This document shows positions 34,102-42,708 of a stretch of 64,000 nucleotides of DNA, in pieces. Position 1 is the stretch's first letter. Every line of letters begins with the position of its first letter. A model generated the notes under the pieces. The model was not told where the DNA came from, ran no database searches, and saw nothing but the letters and a program-made list of their open reading frames with translations. The DNA is from Herpetosiphon aurantiacus DSM 785 (GTDB lineage Bacteria > Chloroflexota > Chloroflexia > Chloroflexales > Herpetosiphonaceae). The position numbers and the translations under genes are program-made. The stretch spans positions 5,905,199 to 5,969,198 of the forward strand of contig CP000875.1 of the NCBI GenBank assembly GCA_000018565.1, in the 5' to 3' direction.

Positions 34102-35703
34102 TCATGCGGTGTGAGTGTGTTGTTCTAAGGGCAACCAACAGGTGAATTGCGAACCTTGACCAACGGTGCTGGCTACCGAAATTGTGCCTCCCATCAAGGC
34201 CAACAACTCACGCACAATGGCTAAACCTAAACCGCTACCACTCTCGGTTGGGTTACTACCGCGATAAAAACGTTCAAATAAGCGTTGCTGATGTTCAGGT
34301 GCGATGCCTGGCCCAGTGTCGGCTACGGTGATAAGCGTGCCAGCCTGCCCCGCTTGGGTTTGGCGATCAACCGATAGCGTGACTGTGCCGCCAGTTGGTG
34401 TGAATTTTAGGGCATTGCTTAGCAAGTTCACGACCACCCGCATAAATTGATCGGGGGCTAACCAAAGCTTGGGCAAATTGCTGGTACATTCTTGAAAAAT
34501 CAAGCGTTGTTCCCGCGCTTCGGCCAGCGGGCGATAGGTTTGGGCTAAGTTGCGCAACAATTCAATAATATCAACCCATTCAGGACTACTATGCATCAAG
34601 CCGCTATCCAAGCGGGTCAGGGTCAACAAATCTTCAACGATTGCTTCCAAGCGGCCTGCTTCGCTCGCAATAGTTTCGAGATATTGAGGTAACTTGGTTT
34701 TAGCTTTGACTTGCTGGGCCAACCGGGCATACAACTTAATATTGGCCAAAGGCGTGCGCAATTCATGCGAAGCATTGGCGACAAACTGAGTTTTGAGCCG
34801 ATCATACTCCTTCAGCCGCGTAATATCGTGGAGCACGATCGTCCACCAATCTTCTTGTTCACTGAAAATGGGGATGTAGGCAATGTGGATGGCCAGATCG
34901 GTGGTGGGATTCTGCTCAAGCACAATCTCGGCACGCACACTATCACCAGTTTGTTGGGCCTCTTTGAATAAGCCCAAAACTTGCTGCGAAAGCTCGTTCA
35001 GGTGTTCGGGCACGGGTGGAGTGACCGCAAAAAAGGCTAAGGCTTGGGGATTAACAAAGTGAATCCGACCATCGCCATCAACCAAAATCAAGCCTTCTTC
35101 CATAGCGGTGAAAGCTCCCTCGAACTTGCGCCGCTCATCATTAATATCAGCGATCAGCTGGGCATTTTCAATCGCCATGGCTGCATGCTGGGCAATCACA
35201 TTCAGCAGCGCCTCATCATCCATGGTAAAAAAACCAATTTCAGGATGCACCAAGGTCAGCACGCCGCGCACTCGTCGCCCACGCAAAAGCGGCACACACA
35301 GCACTGAGCGTACATCCAACGTATCACTGGGATAATCGATCCAACGTTCATCGAGATTGGTATCGGCGATTAAGGCACTTTGGCGATGCTTGAGCACCCA
35401 ACTTGCCAAGCCTTCGCGTAAAATACGATTAGTAAAAGGAGTCAAGCGAGCTTGTTGAAAACGCTCAGAAAGCAAATGCATTTGAACTTCATCGTACTCG
35501 CCATAGAGGAAAATGCTACCACGCACAGCATTGGTAAAGCGGGTTGTGGCTGAGAGCACATGCTGCAAAACATTGGGTAAACTTAACATCGTCGCAAACT
35601 GTTGAGCGAGGCTATAGAGCAACTGCAACCGTTCATACTCGGTTCGCAAACGCTGATATGAATCTTCGGGGCTTGTCACCTGACCAGGTTCATTCGCGGC
35701 CAT
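34102..35703 (-). CDS. Cytosolic GAF-PAS histidine kinase
   Basis: About 533 residues from ATG 35703 (the open frame to 35790 lacks support). Order: a short coiled coil (about 10-35), a GAF domain (about 35-190, FTNAVRGSIFLYGE, VRSVLCVPLLRGRRVRGVLTLVHPE), a PAS domain (about 200-310, FEGAFTAMEEGLILVDGDGRIHFVN), HisKA with the phospho-His in [19 protein letters not shown], and HATPase_c (NLLSNALKFTPTGG, DTGPGIAPE, GSGLGLAIV). There is no membrane segment. The partner regulator gene follows after a 106-base gap. A HisKA-type kinase with a NarL-type regulator is an uncommon pairing. Confidence 0.9.
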   Translation of the reverse strand: MAANEPGQVTSPEDSYQRLRTEYERLQLLYSLAQQFATMLSLPNVLQHVLSATTRFTNAVRGSIFLYGEYDEVQMHLLSERFQQARLTPFTNRILREGLASWVLKHRQSALIADTNLDERWIDYPSDTLDVRSVLCVPLLRGRRVRGVLTLVHPEIGFFTMDDEALLNVIAQHAAMAIENAQLIADINDERRKFEGAFTAMEEGLILVDGDGRIHFVNPQALAFFAVTPPVPEHLNELSQQVLGLFKEAQQTGDSVRAEIVLEQNPTTDLAIHIAYIPIFSEQEDWWTIVLHDITRLKEYDRLKTQFVANASHELRTPLANIKLYARLAQQVKAKTKLPQYLETIASEAGRLEAIVEDLLTLTRLDSGLMHSSPEWVDIIELLRNLAQTYRPLAEAREQRLIFQECTSNLPKLWLAPDQFMRVVVNLLSNALKFTPTGGTVTLSVDRQTQAGQAGTLITVADTGPGIAPEHQQRLFERFYRGSNPTESGSGLGLAIVRELLALMGGTISVASTVGQGSQFTCWLPLEQHTHTA

Positions 35704-35903
35704 TGGATACTCCACAGATATGCGTATTGTTTGGGAATTATAACACCGAGTTTCAAGCCACAAGGGGAGCGGTACAATCGCCCCATGCAATGCTTAATCT
35801 GTATGATACAATGATTCATCATGAAACCAAATGTTGCTGAGTACCAATTCCAGATTTTCGTGTTTAATGCTGCGCGTACTCATCACCCAAAGTTGAGGCA
35901 CTA

Positions 35904-36641
35904 ATGGTGTTTGCACGACCAAAATTTGATTTAGGCGACGTTAAAGCCATCTCAAGCCCTTCATGGTTTGCCCAAATTGTTCAACAGGTTCAGCTATGGT
36001 GGGCTGCTTCAACCATCCGTTCGGATGCTTCGGACGTAGTACCAATTAACGATAATCAGCGCCCAATGCCTGGTGATCCGCCAGGTGATAATGTGTTAAT
36101 TCGGCGGATTGCCCAGGGCGATGAGCAGGCGCTATCGCAACTTTACGATCGGTATGCTGCAACAGTGATGGGGATTGCCTTGAAAATCGTGCGTCAACGC
36201 GAGATTGCCGAGGAAATTACCCAAGAGGCTTTTTGGCGAGTATGGCAACGGGCAAGCACATTTGATAATAGCCGTGGTAATTGTGCCCCTTGGCTTTTTG
36301 GCATTGCTCGCAACTTGAGCATCGACGAACTGCGCCGTCGTGCGGCTCGCCCTCAAGCTGCCTATGAAGACCCTGAAAGACCATTGCTTGAGGCGATTGC
36401 CGATGAAGCCAATGTGGAAGAAGTTGTCTGGTTGGGTGAACAACGCTCAGTTGTGCGCTCAGCAATGCAGGCGCTTTCTGCCGAACAACGTGAAGCGTTG
36501 GAACTAGCCTATTTTAGTGGGCTGACTCAACGTGAAATTGCCGATAAATTAGGCAATCCCTTGGGCACGATCAAAACGCGTGTGCGGCTTGGTCTCTTGA
36601 AACTGCGTGATCTTTTGGGTACACAACAGTGGAACGAATGA
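35904..36641 (+). CDS. ECF RNA polymerase sigma factor
   Basis: 245 residues with a GAGG SD. An N-terminal extension of about 60 residues (WFAQIVQQVQLWWAAS) comes before region 2 (about 65-135), which has DEQALSQLYDRYAATVMGIAL, EITQEAFWRVWQRAS and NCAPWLFGIARNLSIDELRR. Region 4 (about 180-240) has SAEQREALELAYFSGLTQREIA and LGTIKTRVRLGLLKLRDLL. Its stop TGA is shared with the ATGA of the next gene, an anti-sigma factor, the normal layout for a SigK/RskA-type pair. Confidence 0.92.
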   Translation: MVFARPKFDLGDVKAISSPSWFAQIVQQVQLWWAASTIRSDASDVVPINDNQRPMPGDPPGDNVLIRRIAQGDEQALSQLYDRYAATVMGIALKIVRQREIAEEITQEAFWRVWQRASTFDNSRGNCAPWLFGIARNLSIDELRRRAARPQAAYEDPERPLLEAIADEANVEEVVWLGEQRSVVRSAMQALSAEQREALELAYFSGLTQREIADKLGNPLGTIKTRVRLGLLKLRDLLGTQQWNE

Positions 36642-37429
36642 TGGATGCACAATTAGAAGAACTCTTGATTGGTTATGCACTTGGCATTTTGAGTCTCGAT
36701 GAGCAACAATCGGTCGAAATTCAAATCGCCAATAATCCACTGCTGCGCACGAAAATTCAGCAGTTGCAACGGACTGTCCATCAATTGGCTTTGGCGGCCC
36801 CACGGGTTCAACCAGCGCCAATTGTTAAGCAGCAGTTGTTGGCTCGTGCTCGTGCTAGCAAGCAGACTAGTCCGATAACCCGTCCTACGACTCGTCGCCT
36901 CTCGTTGGCGTGGGCTGCGGCTTTGGCCTTGCTCATTGCCTTGGGTGGTTGGAATATTGGCTTGCGTAATGAGAATAATCAATTGCGCACCAATGTGGCT
37001 GGGCTTGAACGCGAAGTTGCCAGCGAACGGTTGCGGCGCGTGCAGGCCGACGAGCAAATTGCCAAGGCCGAGCAGGCGGTTGCCTTTGTGGTAGCGCAAA
37101 CCACCACGTCGCGCCAATTGGCAGCTACTGAGCAATCGCCCAAAGCGGTTGGCACAATGTATATGCAGCCTGGCAATCAGACGGCAGTTTTGGTGGTTGA
37201 TGGCCTAGCGCCCCTGCCTGAAGGCCAAGTTTACCAATTTTGGCTAGCCCGAGCTGGTCAAGAGCCAATTCCAAGCGATCAGTTTTCCGTGAATGCGGCT
37301 GGTCATGCTCAATTAGTGATCACCGCTGATAGTCAAGTCAACGATTTTCAACAGGTGATGGTGACGATTGAGGCGGCTGGTGGTTCGCAAACCGCGCCTG
37401 GTACGACCGTGTTAGCTGGTAACCTCTAA
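36638..37429 (+). CDS. Anti-sigma factor, RskA type
   Basis: 263 residues from ATG 36638, overlapping the sigma stop (ATGA); GTG 36629 and ATG 36641 are alternatives. The N-terminal anti-sigma part (about 1-65) has LLIGYALGILSLDEQQSVEIQIANNP. One membrane helix follows (LSLAWAAALALLIALGGWNIGL, about 87-108), then an extracytoplasmic RskA domain (about 150-263) with GTMYMQPGNQTAVLVVDGL, YQFWLARAGQEPIPSDQF and VMVTIEAAGGSQTAPG. It would hold the ECF factor at the membrane until released by proteolysis. Confidence 0.9.
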   Translation: MMDAQLEELLIGYALGILSLDEQQSVEIQIANNPLLRTKIQQLQRTVHQLALAAPRVQPAPIVKQQLLARARASKQTSPITRPTTRRLSLAWAAALALLIALGGWNIGLRNENNQLRTNVAGLEREVASERLRRVQADEQIAKAEQAVAFVVAQTTTSRQLAATEQSPKAVGTMYMQPGNQTAVLVVDGLAPLPEGQVYQFWLARAGQEPIPSDQFSVNAAGHAQLVITADSQVNDFQQVMVTIEAAGGSQTAPGTTVLAGNL

Positions 37430-37433
37430 ATTG

Positions 37434-37464
37434 GGCAGCCACACTCAGTTTGGGTGTGGTTGCC
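37434..37464 (+). terminator. Stem-loop after the anti-sigma gene
   Basis: 13-bp stem GGCAGCCACACTC / GGGTGTGGTTGCC (two G-T pairs) with a short loop, six bases after the stop. No T-run follows, so termination is only probable. Confidence 0.5.
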
Positions 37465-37549
37465 GCCCTCGAAATAGGCCAATTGGAATATAGCCCTGCA
37501 TCTTTATTCATGGTTTAATCAGTTTATGCTGTAGCTGTGAGGTGGTGCT

Positions 37550-40510
37550 ATGTGGCGCGTTTTAACAATCGGCCTGCTCGTTTTTGGCCTTTTACCCTCG
37601 GTTAGTGCCCGAACAACCCTGCCCATTCAGTTTGTTATGCCAATTGCCAGCGTAACCAATCGCGGCCTAAGCTTCGATAATCGTGGCTTGCCTCAACGCA
37701 CGCTTCAGTTGTACGAGGCTTGGCCTGCAACCCAAGCCAAACGCCAGCCTGATCCGTTGTTGCGGGTGGCTGTGCCAAGCTTTCCCCAAAAAATTGACCC
37801 AAATTTACAAAACTATTGGCATGATGCTCCGAGCCAGCCGCAAACGCTGCTGGTATTTTTGGCCGAGCAAGCCGATTTGAGCTTGGCCAGCACCTTTGAT
37901 GATTGGGCTGCACGTGGTGATTACGTCTACAAAACCCTGACTGACCATGCCCAACATAGCCAAACCCCTTTGCTAAACGCATTACGGGCGCAAGGCCACA
38001 ACCCACAATCGTTGTGGATTGTCAATAGTTTGATTGTTGAGGGTGATCAGCAGTTGGCCTTGGATCTGGCGCAACATCCAGCGGTTGCTAGCATTGGGGC
38101 TAACCATGTTTTTAATCTCCCAAGCGTAGCGACGACTCTTGTAACTGAGCCTGAGAATGTGGCGTGGGGGGTGGCGGCGGTTGATGCGCCCCATGTTTGG
38201 TCTGATTGGGGCGTGCGTGGTCAGGGGATTGTGGTTGCCAATATTGATACTGGCGTTACCGTAAGCCATACAGCTTTGCTGAATAATTATCGTGGTTGGT
38301 CAGCCAATGGCTTGAGCAATGATTACAACTGGTTTGATCCGCTGTATCAGTATCGTTTGCCAACCGATCCGGCGGGCCATGGTACGCACACGATGGGCAG
38401 TTTGGTGGGAGCGAATGACCAGCAGGGCATGGCCTTGGGTGTTGCACCAGCCGCTCGTTGGATTGCCGCCCGCGCGTGTGGGGCGTTGACCTGCGATGAC
38501 TTGAGTTTGATCAGAAGTGCCCAATGGATGCTTGCCCCAACCCGGGTTGGCTGCGAACGCAATCAGCAAATTGCTTGCGATCCGCGGCCCGATTTACGTC
38601 CACACATCATCAATAATTCGTGGGGTGGGCCAGGCGAAAGCACGTGGTACAGCGGGTATATTACTGCGTGGGATGCAGCAGGCATTTTGAGTGTGTTTGC
38701 GGCGGGCAATTTTGGGCGCTCTGGCTGCTATACGAGCACTGCACCTGGTAATAATGCCAATGTGTTCAGTGTTGGTGCTGTCGATATTAATAATCTGATC
38801 GCCGATTTTTCTTCGCGTGGGCCAACCAGCGATGGTCGTACCAACCCCGATTTGAGTGCGCCAGGTGTGCGTGTTCCTTCAGCTTGGCCGAATGGATCGA
38901 CAGCCTTGCTCGATGGCACATCGATGGCGGCTCCTCATGTGAGCGGTATTGCTGCGCTAATTTGGTCGGCGAACCCGCAGTATATTGGCGATTTAGCTGC
39001 AACCCAAGCCTTGTTGACGAACACAAGCGAAGCGCGTTACTCGGCCCAATGTGGCGATGCGCCAACAGCACGGCCCAATAATGTGTATGGTTGGGGCAGT
39101 GCCGATGCCTATGCAGCGGTACGTCAGGCACGAGTTGATGTGGCTTGGCTGAGTTTGCCTGAGCAGTTGCTTGTTCCAGCGAATACCCTCGTGACGATTC
39201 CGATCACTTTGGATACCCGCCAAGTCAGCGCAGCGGGGAGCTATCGGGCGAATGTTTTGGTGGTCGCTAGTTCAGGTACAAACACCTTTGAATTAGAACT
39301 GATCGTCGAGGCCGCAGCCAATACTAGCCAATTTACCGGCCAATTAGTTGATCGGTGGCATGGACGTGGGGTGTATGGGCGGGTCAGCATTGGTGGCGGG
39401 CCTTCTAGTTATACCGATCCAACCGGCCATTACACCATGACCCTGACAACCAGCAGCCATGAGATCTCGACCCAAGCTACTGGCTATCATCCAGCGGCTA
39501 CGATGGTTGATTTAAATCTCCAGCAGACCAATGTGCTGACATTAACGCCTGATATTCCGCATATGCTGGCTGAAATTCCGCCGATCAGTGCTAGCTTGGC
39601 TTTTGCTGAACAACGCACATTTGCGGTAACCTTGACCAATGCGGGCACTCAGCCGCTAGTCGTTTCGCCGCATGTGCCAAATCAGGAATGGCAGATTACC
39701 CCAGTCCCGAGAACCGCCCTATACGATACAACTGGCTTGGCCGAATTAAAGCTCGATGATGACCAAGTGTATACCGATGCCTTGGATTTGGGCTTTAGTG
39801 CGCCATTGTTTGGCACTTTGGCAAACAAGGTTTATCTGAGTTCAAATGGCTGGGTTTCATTGAATCAAACGCGGAGTGCTGCCCCTAGCGCTAACTGCTT
39901 TCCGGCCAACAATTTGCCCAATGCCACGCTTGCCCCCTTCTGGACTGATCTTGATCCTTCAGAGGGTGGCATTATCCGTGCTGGAAGGGTTGATGCTGAT
40001 ACGTTTGTGGCGAGTTATGAACAGGTTCCAATCTGGCAAGAAGAACATCTTCCCACGGCTGCCCCAACCTACACCTTCCAATTAATTATTGAGCGTAGTG
40101 GGCAGGTTGAGTATCGTTATGGGGCGATGGGCTACTTTCCAGGCCGCTGGGGAGTTGGCACGCATACCAATAGTAGTGTTGGGCAGGCTTTGGGTTGCCA
40201 TCAAAGCCATGAATATTTGGCGGCCCACAATTGGCAATTGCTCAATCAGCCAAGTAGTCAGCAATGGTTGAGTGCTACGCCAAGTAGCCTGACGATCGCG
40301 CCCAATCAACAAGCCACCGTGTTGGTTCAGCTTAAGGGCTTTGGGGCAATCAGTTGGTTGCAACATCCTGCGGTCAGCATTGTGCAGATCAACAGCAACG
40401 ATCCGCGCCAGCCGCAACGTGAAATAACCGCGAGCGTAGGGTTGCAACTAGCGCCTTATCAAACCTATGCCAATACGATTGTGATTAGTAATCCATTAGC
40501 AAACCCTTGA
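37550..40510 (+). CDS. Secreted subtilisin-like serine protease (S8)
   Basis: 986 residues. Signal peptide (WRVLTIGLLVFGLLPSVSA, cut near residue 20); propeptide (about 25-195, containing an inhibitor_I9-like LLVFLAEQADLS and HPAVASIGANHVF). Catalytic domain about 205-520 with Asp233 in NIDTGVT, His277 in AGHGTHTMG and Ser458 in GTSMAAPHVSG. Extra cysteines (residues 310, 315, 335, 343, 393) suggest disulfides. After the protease come a beta-sandwich region, a carboxypeptidase-regulatory-like insert (GRVSIGGGPSSYTDPTGHYTM) and a C-terminal beta-rich region. SD GAGG. Likely a secreted degradative protease. Confidence 0.9.
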   Translation: MWRVLTIGLLVFGLLPSVSARTTLPIQFVMPIASVTNRGLSFDNRGLPQRTLQLYEAWPATQAKRQPDPLLRVAVPSFPQKIDPNLQNYWHDAPSQPQTLLVFLAEQADLSLASTFDDWAARGDYVYKTLTDHAQHSQTPLLNALRAQGHNPQSLWIVNSLIVEGDQQLALDLAQHPAVASIGANHVFNLPSVATTLVTEPENVAWGVAAVDAPHVWSDWGVRGQGIVVANIDTGVTVSHTALLNNYRGWSANGLSNDYNWFDPLYQYRLPTDPAGHGTHTMGSLVGANDQQGMALGVAPAARWIAARACGALTCDDLSLIRSAQWMLAPTRVGCERNQQIACDPRPDLRPHIINNSWGGPGESTWYSGYITAWDAAGILSVFAAGNFGRSGCYTSTAPGNNANVFSVGAVDINNLIADFSSRGPTSDGRTNPDLSAPGVRVPSAWPNGSTALLDGTSMAAPHVSGIAALIWSANPQYIGDLAATQALLTNTSEARYSAQCGDAPTARPNNVYGWGSADAYAAVRQARVDVAWLSLPEQLLVPANTLVTIPITLDTRQVSAAGSYRANVLVVASSGTNTFELELIVEAAANTSQFTGQLVDRWHGRGVYGRVSIGGGPSSYTDPTGHYTMTLTTSSHEISTQATGYHPAATMVDLNLQQTNVLTLTPDIPHMLAEIPPISASLAFAEQRTFAVTLTNAGTQPLVVSPHVPNQEWQITPVPRTALYDTTGLAELKLDDDQVYTDALDLGFSAPLFGTLANKVYLSSNGWVSLNQTRSAAPSANCFPANNLPNATLAPFWTDLDPSEGGIIRAGRVDADTFVASYEQVPIWQEEHLPTAAPTYTFQLIIERSGQVEYRYGAMGYFPGRWGVGTHTNSSVGQALGCHQSHEYLAAHNWQLLNQPSSQQWLSATPSSLTIAPNQQATVLVQLKGFGAISWLQHPAVSIVQINSNDPRQPQREITASVGLQLAPYQTYANTIVISNPLANP

Positions 40511-40581
40511 TATGGCTGATGCCGCATGCGATAATTGGCTGAGCTGTATAGTAATTGGTTTGGCATAGGAAGGTTCATGGT

Positions 40582-40992
40582 ATGAGTCTGATTATTCGTT
40601 GGCTGATTAATGCGATTGCAATTGCTGTGACGGTTTATTTAGTGCCTGGGATCAGTGGTGGGGTTAGCTCAATTGATCAGCCACTGAGCATTGATCTTAA
40701 AACCTTATTGGCTGTTAGTTTGATTTTTGGCTTGATCAACGCCTTGGTTCGGCCAATTCTGAAACTTTTGTCATGTCCACTCGTATTTTTGACGCTCGGT
40801 TTGTTTATCTTTGTAATCAATGCGGCGATGCTGATGCTCACATCGGCAATCTCGCAAGATTTAGGTCTACAATTTTATGTAGAAGATTTTGGCACAGCAT
40901 TGCTTGGGTCGATTGTTATTTCGTTGATTAGTATTGTATTGACCGCTGTTGTCAGCGATGGTGACGATCAACGCGAACGCCGTCGTCGTTAG
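40582..40992 (+). CDS. YvlD/phage-holin-IV-like membrane protein
   Basis: 136 residues from ATG 40582 (GGAAGG SD). Four membrane helices: SLIIRWLINAIAIAVTVYLVPG, LLAVSLIFGLINALVRPILKLL, LVFLTLGLFIFVINAAMLML and ALLGSIVISLISIVLTAVV. The motif INALVRPILKLLSCPLVFLTLGLF is the family hallmark. It is chromosomal with no phage context. In Bacillus, YvlD-type proteins belong to cell-envelope-stress or spore regulons; the role here is unknown. The C-terminus is charged (DGDDQRERRRR). Confidence 0.85.
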   Translation: MSLIIRWLINAIAIAVTVYLVPGISGGVSSIDQPLSIDLKTLLAVSLIFGLINALVRPILKLLSCPLVFLTLGLFIFVINAAMLMLTSAISQDLGLQFYVEDFGTALLGSIVISLISIVLTAVVSDGDDQRERRRR

Positions 40993-41045
40993 AGAAGATG
41001 TAGTTGAAGTAAGTAGTCCTTGATTGTGTTGAAAGGAACGCCCTT

Positions 41046-41840
41046 ATGAGTAATCCATACCAACCACAAGACCCTAACAATCCTTACGGCCAACAACCTC
41101 AGCAGCCACAACAGCCGTATGGCCAACAACCTCAGCAACCCTATGGTCAACAACCACAACAGCCGTATGGTCAGCAACCCTATGGTCAACAACCACAACA
41201 GCCGTATGGTCAGCAACCCTATGGTCAACAGCCTTACGGCCAACAACCATTTGTCCAAGGTGGCTATGCAGTGCCTAGTGCTGCCGGAATGTATGCCAGT
41301 TGGGGTATTCGTTTTGGCGCATATTTCTTGGATGTTTTGATCTTACTTATCCCAAGCGTTATAATAAATCTCATTACAGGGATTGGTGTCACTGCAAACT
41401 TTAATCTCACCGGAAGCACCAGTTCAGCATCAAGCCTTGGCATGTATATTATTGGTTCGCTTTTGAATCTCATTATTAATATTGGCTACTTTGCCTATTT
41501 CCATGGTACAACTGGACAAACTATCGGTAAAAAAATCGTGAAAATTCGGGTTATTCGGCGCACCAATCAACCAATGGATTTTGTGGTGGCAGTGAAGCGT
41601 TTGGCGATTACCATTGCATCCACAGTTATAAATTTGGTGATTGGGATGATCAGCTTTAATAGTATCGATGATATTGCTGCTGGCAATCTTAGCGCTGCAA
41701 CAGCATCATTTGGCTTTTTGGGGATTATTAGTTTTGTAATTGGGATTGCCACCCTTTTGGATTATCTGTGGCCATTGTGGGATGGGCAGAAGCAAGCCTT
41801 GCATGATAAAATTGCTGACACCTTGGTTGTTCGGGCATAA
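41046..41840 (+). CDS. RDD-family membrane protein with PYGQQ-repeat tail
   Basis: 264 residues. The N-terminal 73 residues are low-complexity Pro/Tyr/Gly/Gln: about ten PYGQQ or PYGQQPQQ units, of the kind that makes disordered, sticky tails. From residue 83 an RDD domain follows ([18 protein letters not shown] with the R-D pair, [15 protein letters not shown]) with about four helices and ends in a typical [11 protein letters not shown]. The function of RDD proteins is largely unknown (ion exchange in one case). The PYGQQ tail probably lies outside the membrane core and may bind partners. AAGGAA SD. Confidence 0.85.
   Translation: MSNPYQPQDPNNPYGQQPQQPQQPYGQQPQQPYGQQPQQPYGQQPYGQQPQQPYGQQPYGQQPYGQQPFVQGGYAVPSAAGMYASWGIRFGAYFLDVLILLIPSVIINLITGIGVTANFNLTGSTSSASSLGMYIIGSLLNLIINIGYFAYFHGTTGQTIGKKIVKIRVIRRTNQPMDFVVAVKRLAITIASTVINLVIGMISFNSIDDIAAGNLSAATASFGFLGIISFVIGIATLLDYLWPLWDGQKQALHDKIADTLVVRA
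41080..41252. repeat. In-frame tandem repeat encoding PYGQQ units
   Basis: Tandem 15- to 24-bp units (CAACCCTATGGTCAACAA and variants) with near-identical DNA, including two copies of a longer 39-bp block. Expansion or contraction by slippage would change tail length without breaking the frame. Confidence 0.85.
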
Positions 41841-41854
41841 TCCGACAACGAGCA

Positions 41855-41863
41855 TGGTATAAT
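41855..41863 (+). promoter_or_regulatory. Extended -10 promoter of the acidic-protein gene
   Basis: TGGTATAAT: extended TGn at 41855-41857 plus a perfect TATAAT at 41858-41863. It starts 15 bases after the RDD stop, so the next gene has its own promoter. Confidence 0.65.
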
Positions 41864-41865
41864 GG

Positions 41866-41896
41866 ACACGCTCCTAAGTTGCACTTAGGGGCGTGT
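41866..41896 (+). promoter_or_regulatory. Hairpin at the predicted 5' end of the mRNA
   Basis: A 14-bp stem (left arm ACACGCTCCTAAGT, right arm ACTTAGGGGCGTGT, one G-T pair) with a 3-base loop. It begins three bases after the -10 box, so the transcript would start at or just inside this stem. It may protect the 5' end. No T-run follows. Confidence 0.55.
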
Positions 41897-41920
41897 TTGC
41901 ACATACAAGGAGATTCTCTC

Positions 41921-42562
41921 ATGTCCGATGGCATGCCAACTCATGAGCTAGATTTAGTAGTAGGCTCGATGATCACCGTCAGCCCAGAAGATGATCGAGC
42001 GATGTTTGAAGAAGAAAAAGCTTGGGTTGAAGATGTTCAAGACCTGTTGCGCGAAGAAGGCGTTGAGGTTGATCTGCTTTCAATGCCTGGAGCAGAAGTT
42101 TACAACGGCGGCATTGCGACATTTGCCGATCTCTACAACTTGCGTCGCTTAGCTGCTCATTCAGAAAAAGGCAGCGATTTGGATAATTTGCCAGCTAACC
42201 TCGAAGATGATGAAGTTGACCCAGTGTTGGCAAATATTTGGGAAGGCGAAAGCCAAACCAAATATCCACACTTGATCAACCATCAAGGCGAAGGTGGCTA
42301 CTATTTGCCAGTCGATTTCGCTGAGCCAATTTGGTTGAGCTACGAAGGCGAAGAAGCTGACGAAGAAGAATGGGAAGAAGGCAGCGAAGATGTGGTCTCA
42401 TTTGGCTCATCGGTTGCTTTGTCGCGCGAATTGACTGAACTCGAAGGCCATGTGCGCAATTTGCGTGGAGCCGAAGGCCAAGCTGCTCACCAAGCCTTGC
42501 ACGAATTACGTGCGGCTGCCCAACATAGTATTGAAAACAATTTACCCTTGATTTTGTGGTAA
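41921..42562 (+). CDS. Acidic protein of unknown function
   Basis: 213 residues from ATG 41921 (AAGGAG SD; an upstream ATG-containing frame to 41879 lies in the leader). No domain recognised. It is strongly acidic, with Asp/Glu clusters such as PEDDRAMFEEEKAWVEDVQD, NLPANLEDDEVDPVLANIW and YEGEEADEEEWEEGSEDV. There is no signal peptide or membrane helix, so it is cytosolic. The C-terminal helix (LSRELTELEGHVRNLRGAEG) could be a coiled coil. It has its own promoter with a 5' hairpin and a terminator-like stem after it. Confidence 0.75.
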   Translation: MSDGMPTHELDLVVGSMITVSPEDDRAMFEEEKAWVEDVQDLLREEGVEVDLLSMPGAEVYNGGIATFADLYNLRRLAAHSEKGSDLDNLPANLEDDEVDPVLANIWEGESQTKYPHLINHQGEGGYYLPVDFAEPIWLSYEGEEADEEEWEEGSEDVVSFGSSVALSRELTELEGHVRNLRGAEGQAAHQALHELRAAAQHSIENNLPLILW

Positions 42563-42581
42563 TTAGCGCCTAAATCGCTTG

Positions 42582-42613
42582 GCTCCACGCTGGTTGATGT
42601 ACTGGCGTGGAGC
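42582..42613 (+). terminator. Stem-loop after the acidic-protein gene
   Basis: 9-bp perfect stem GCTCCACGC / GCGTGGAGC with a 14-base loop, 20 bases after the stop and followed by TAAGTTTGTTGG. A likely weak terminator. Confidence 0.55.
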
Positions 42614-42634
42614 TAAGTTTGTTGGTAAAACTCC

Positions 42635-42664
42635 TTGCGTTTGGGGCATGCTCTACAGTATAAT
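42635..42664 (+). promoter_or_regulatory. Promoter of the two-kinase operon
   Basis: TTGCGT (42635-42640), an 18-base spacer, and a perfect TATAAT (42659-42664), about 45 bases before the ATG of the first kinase. Confidence 0.6.
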
Positions 42665-42708
42665 TTTCCTCAGAGAAGCCTGAAATCTACGATTTGAGCA
42701 CAATACAT

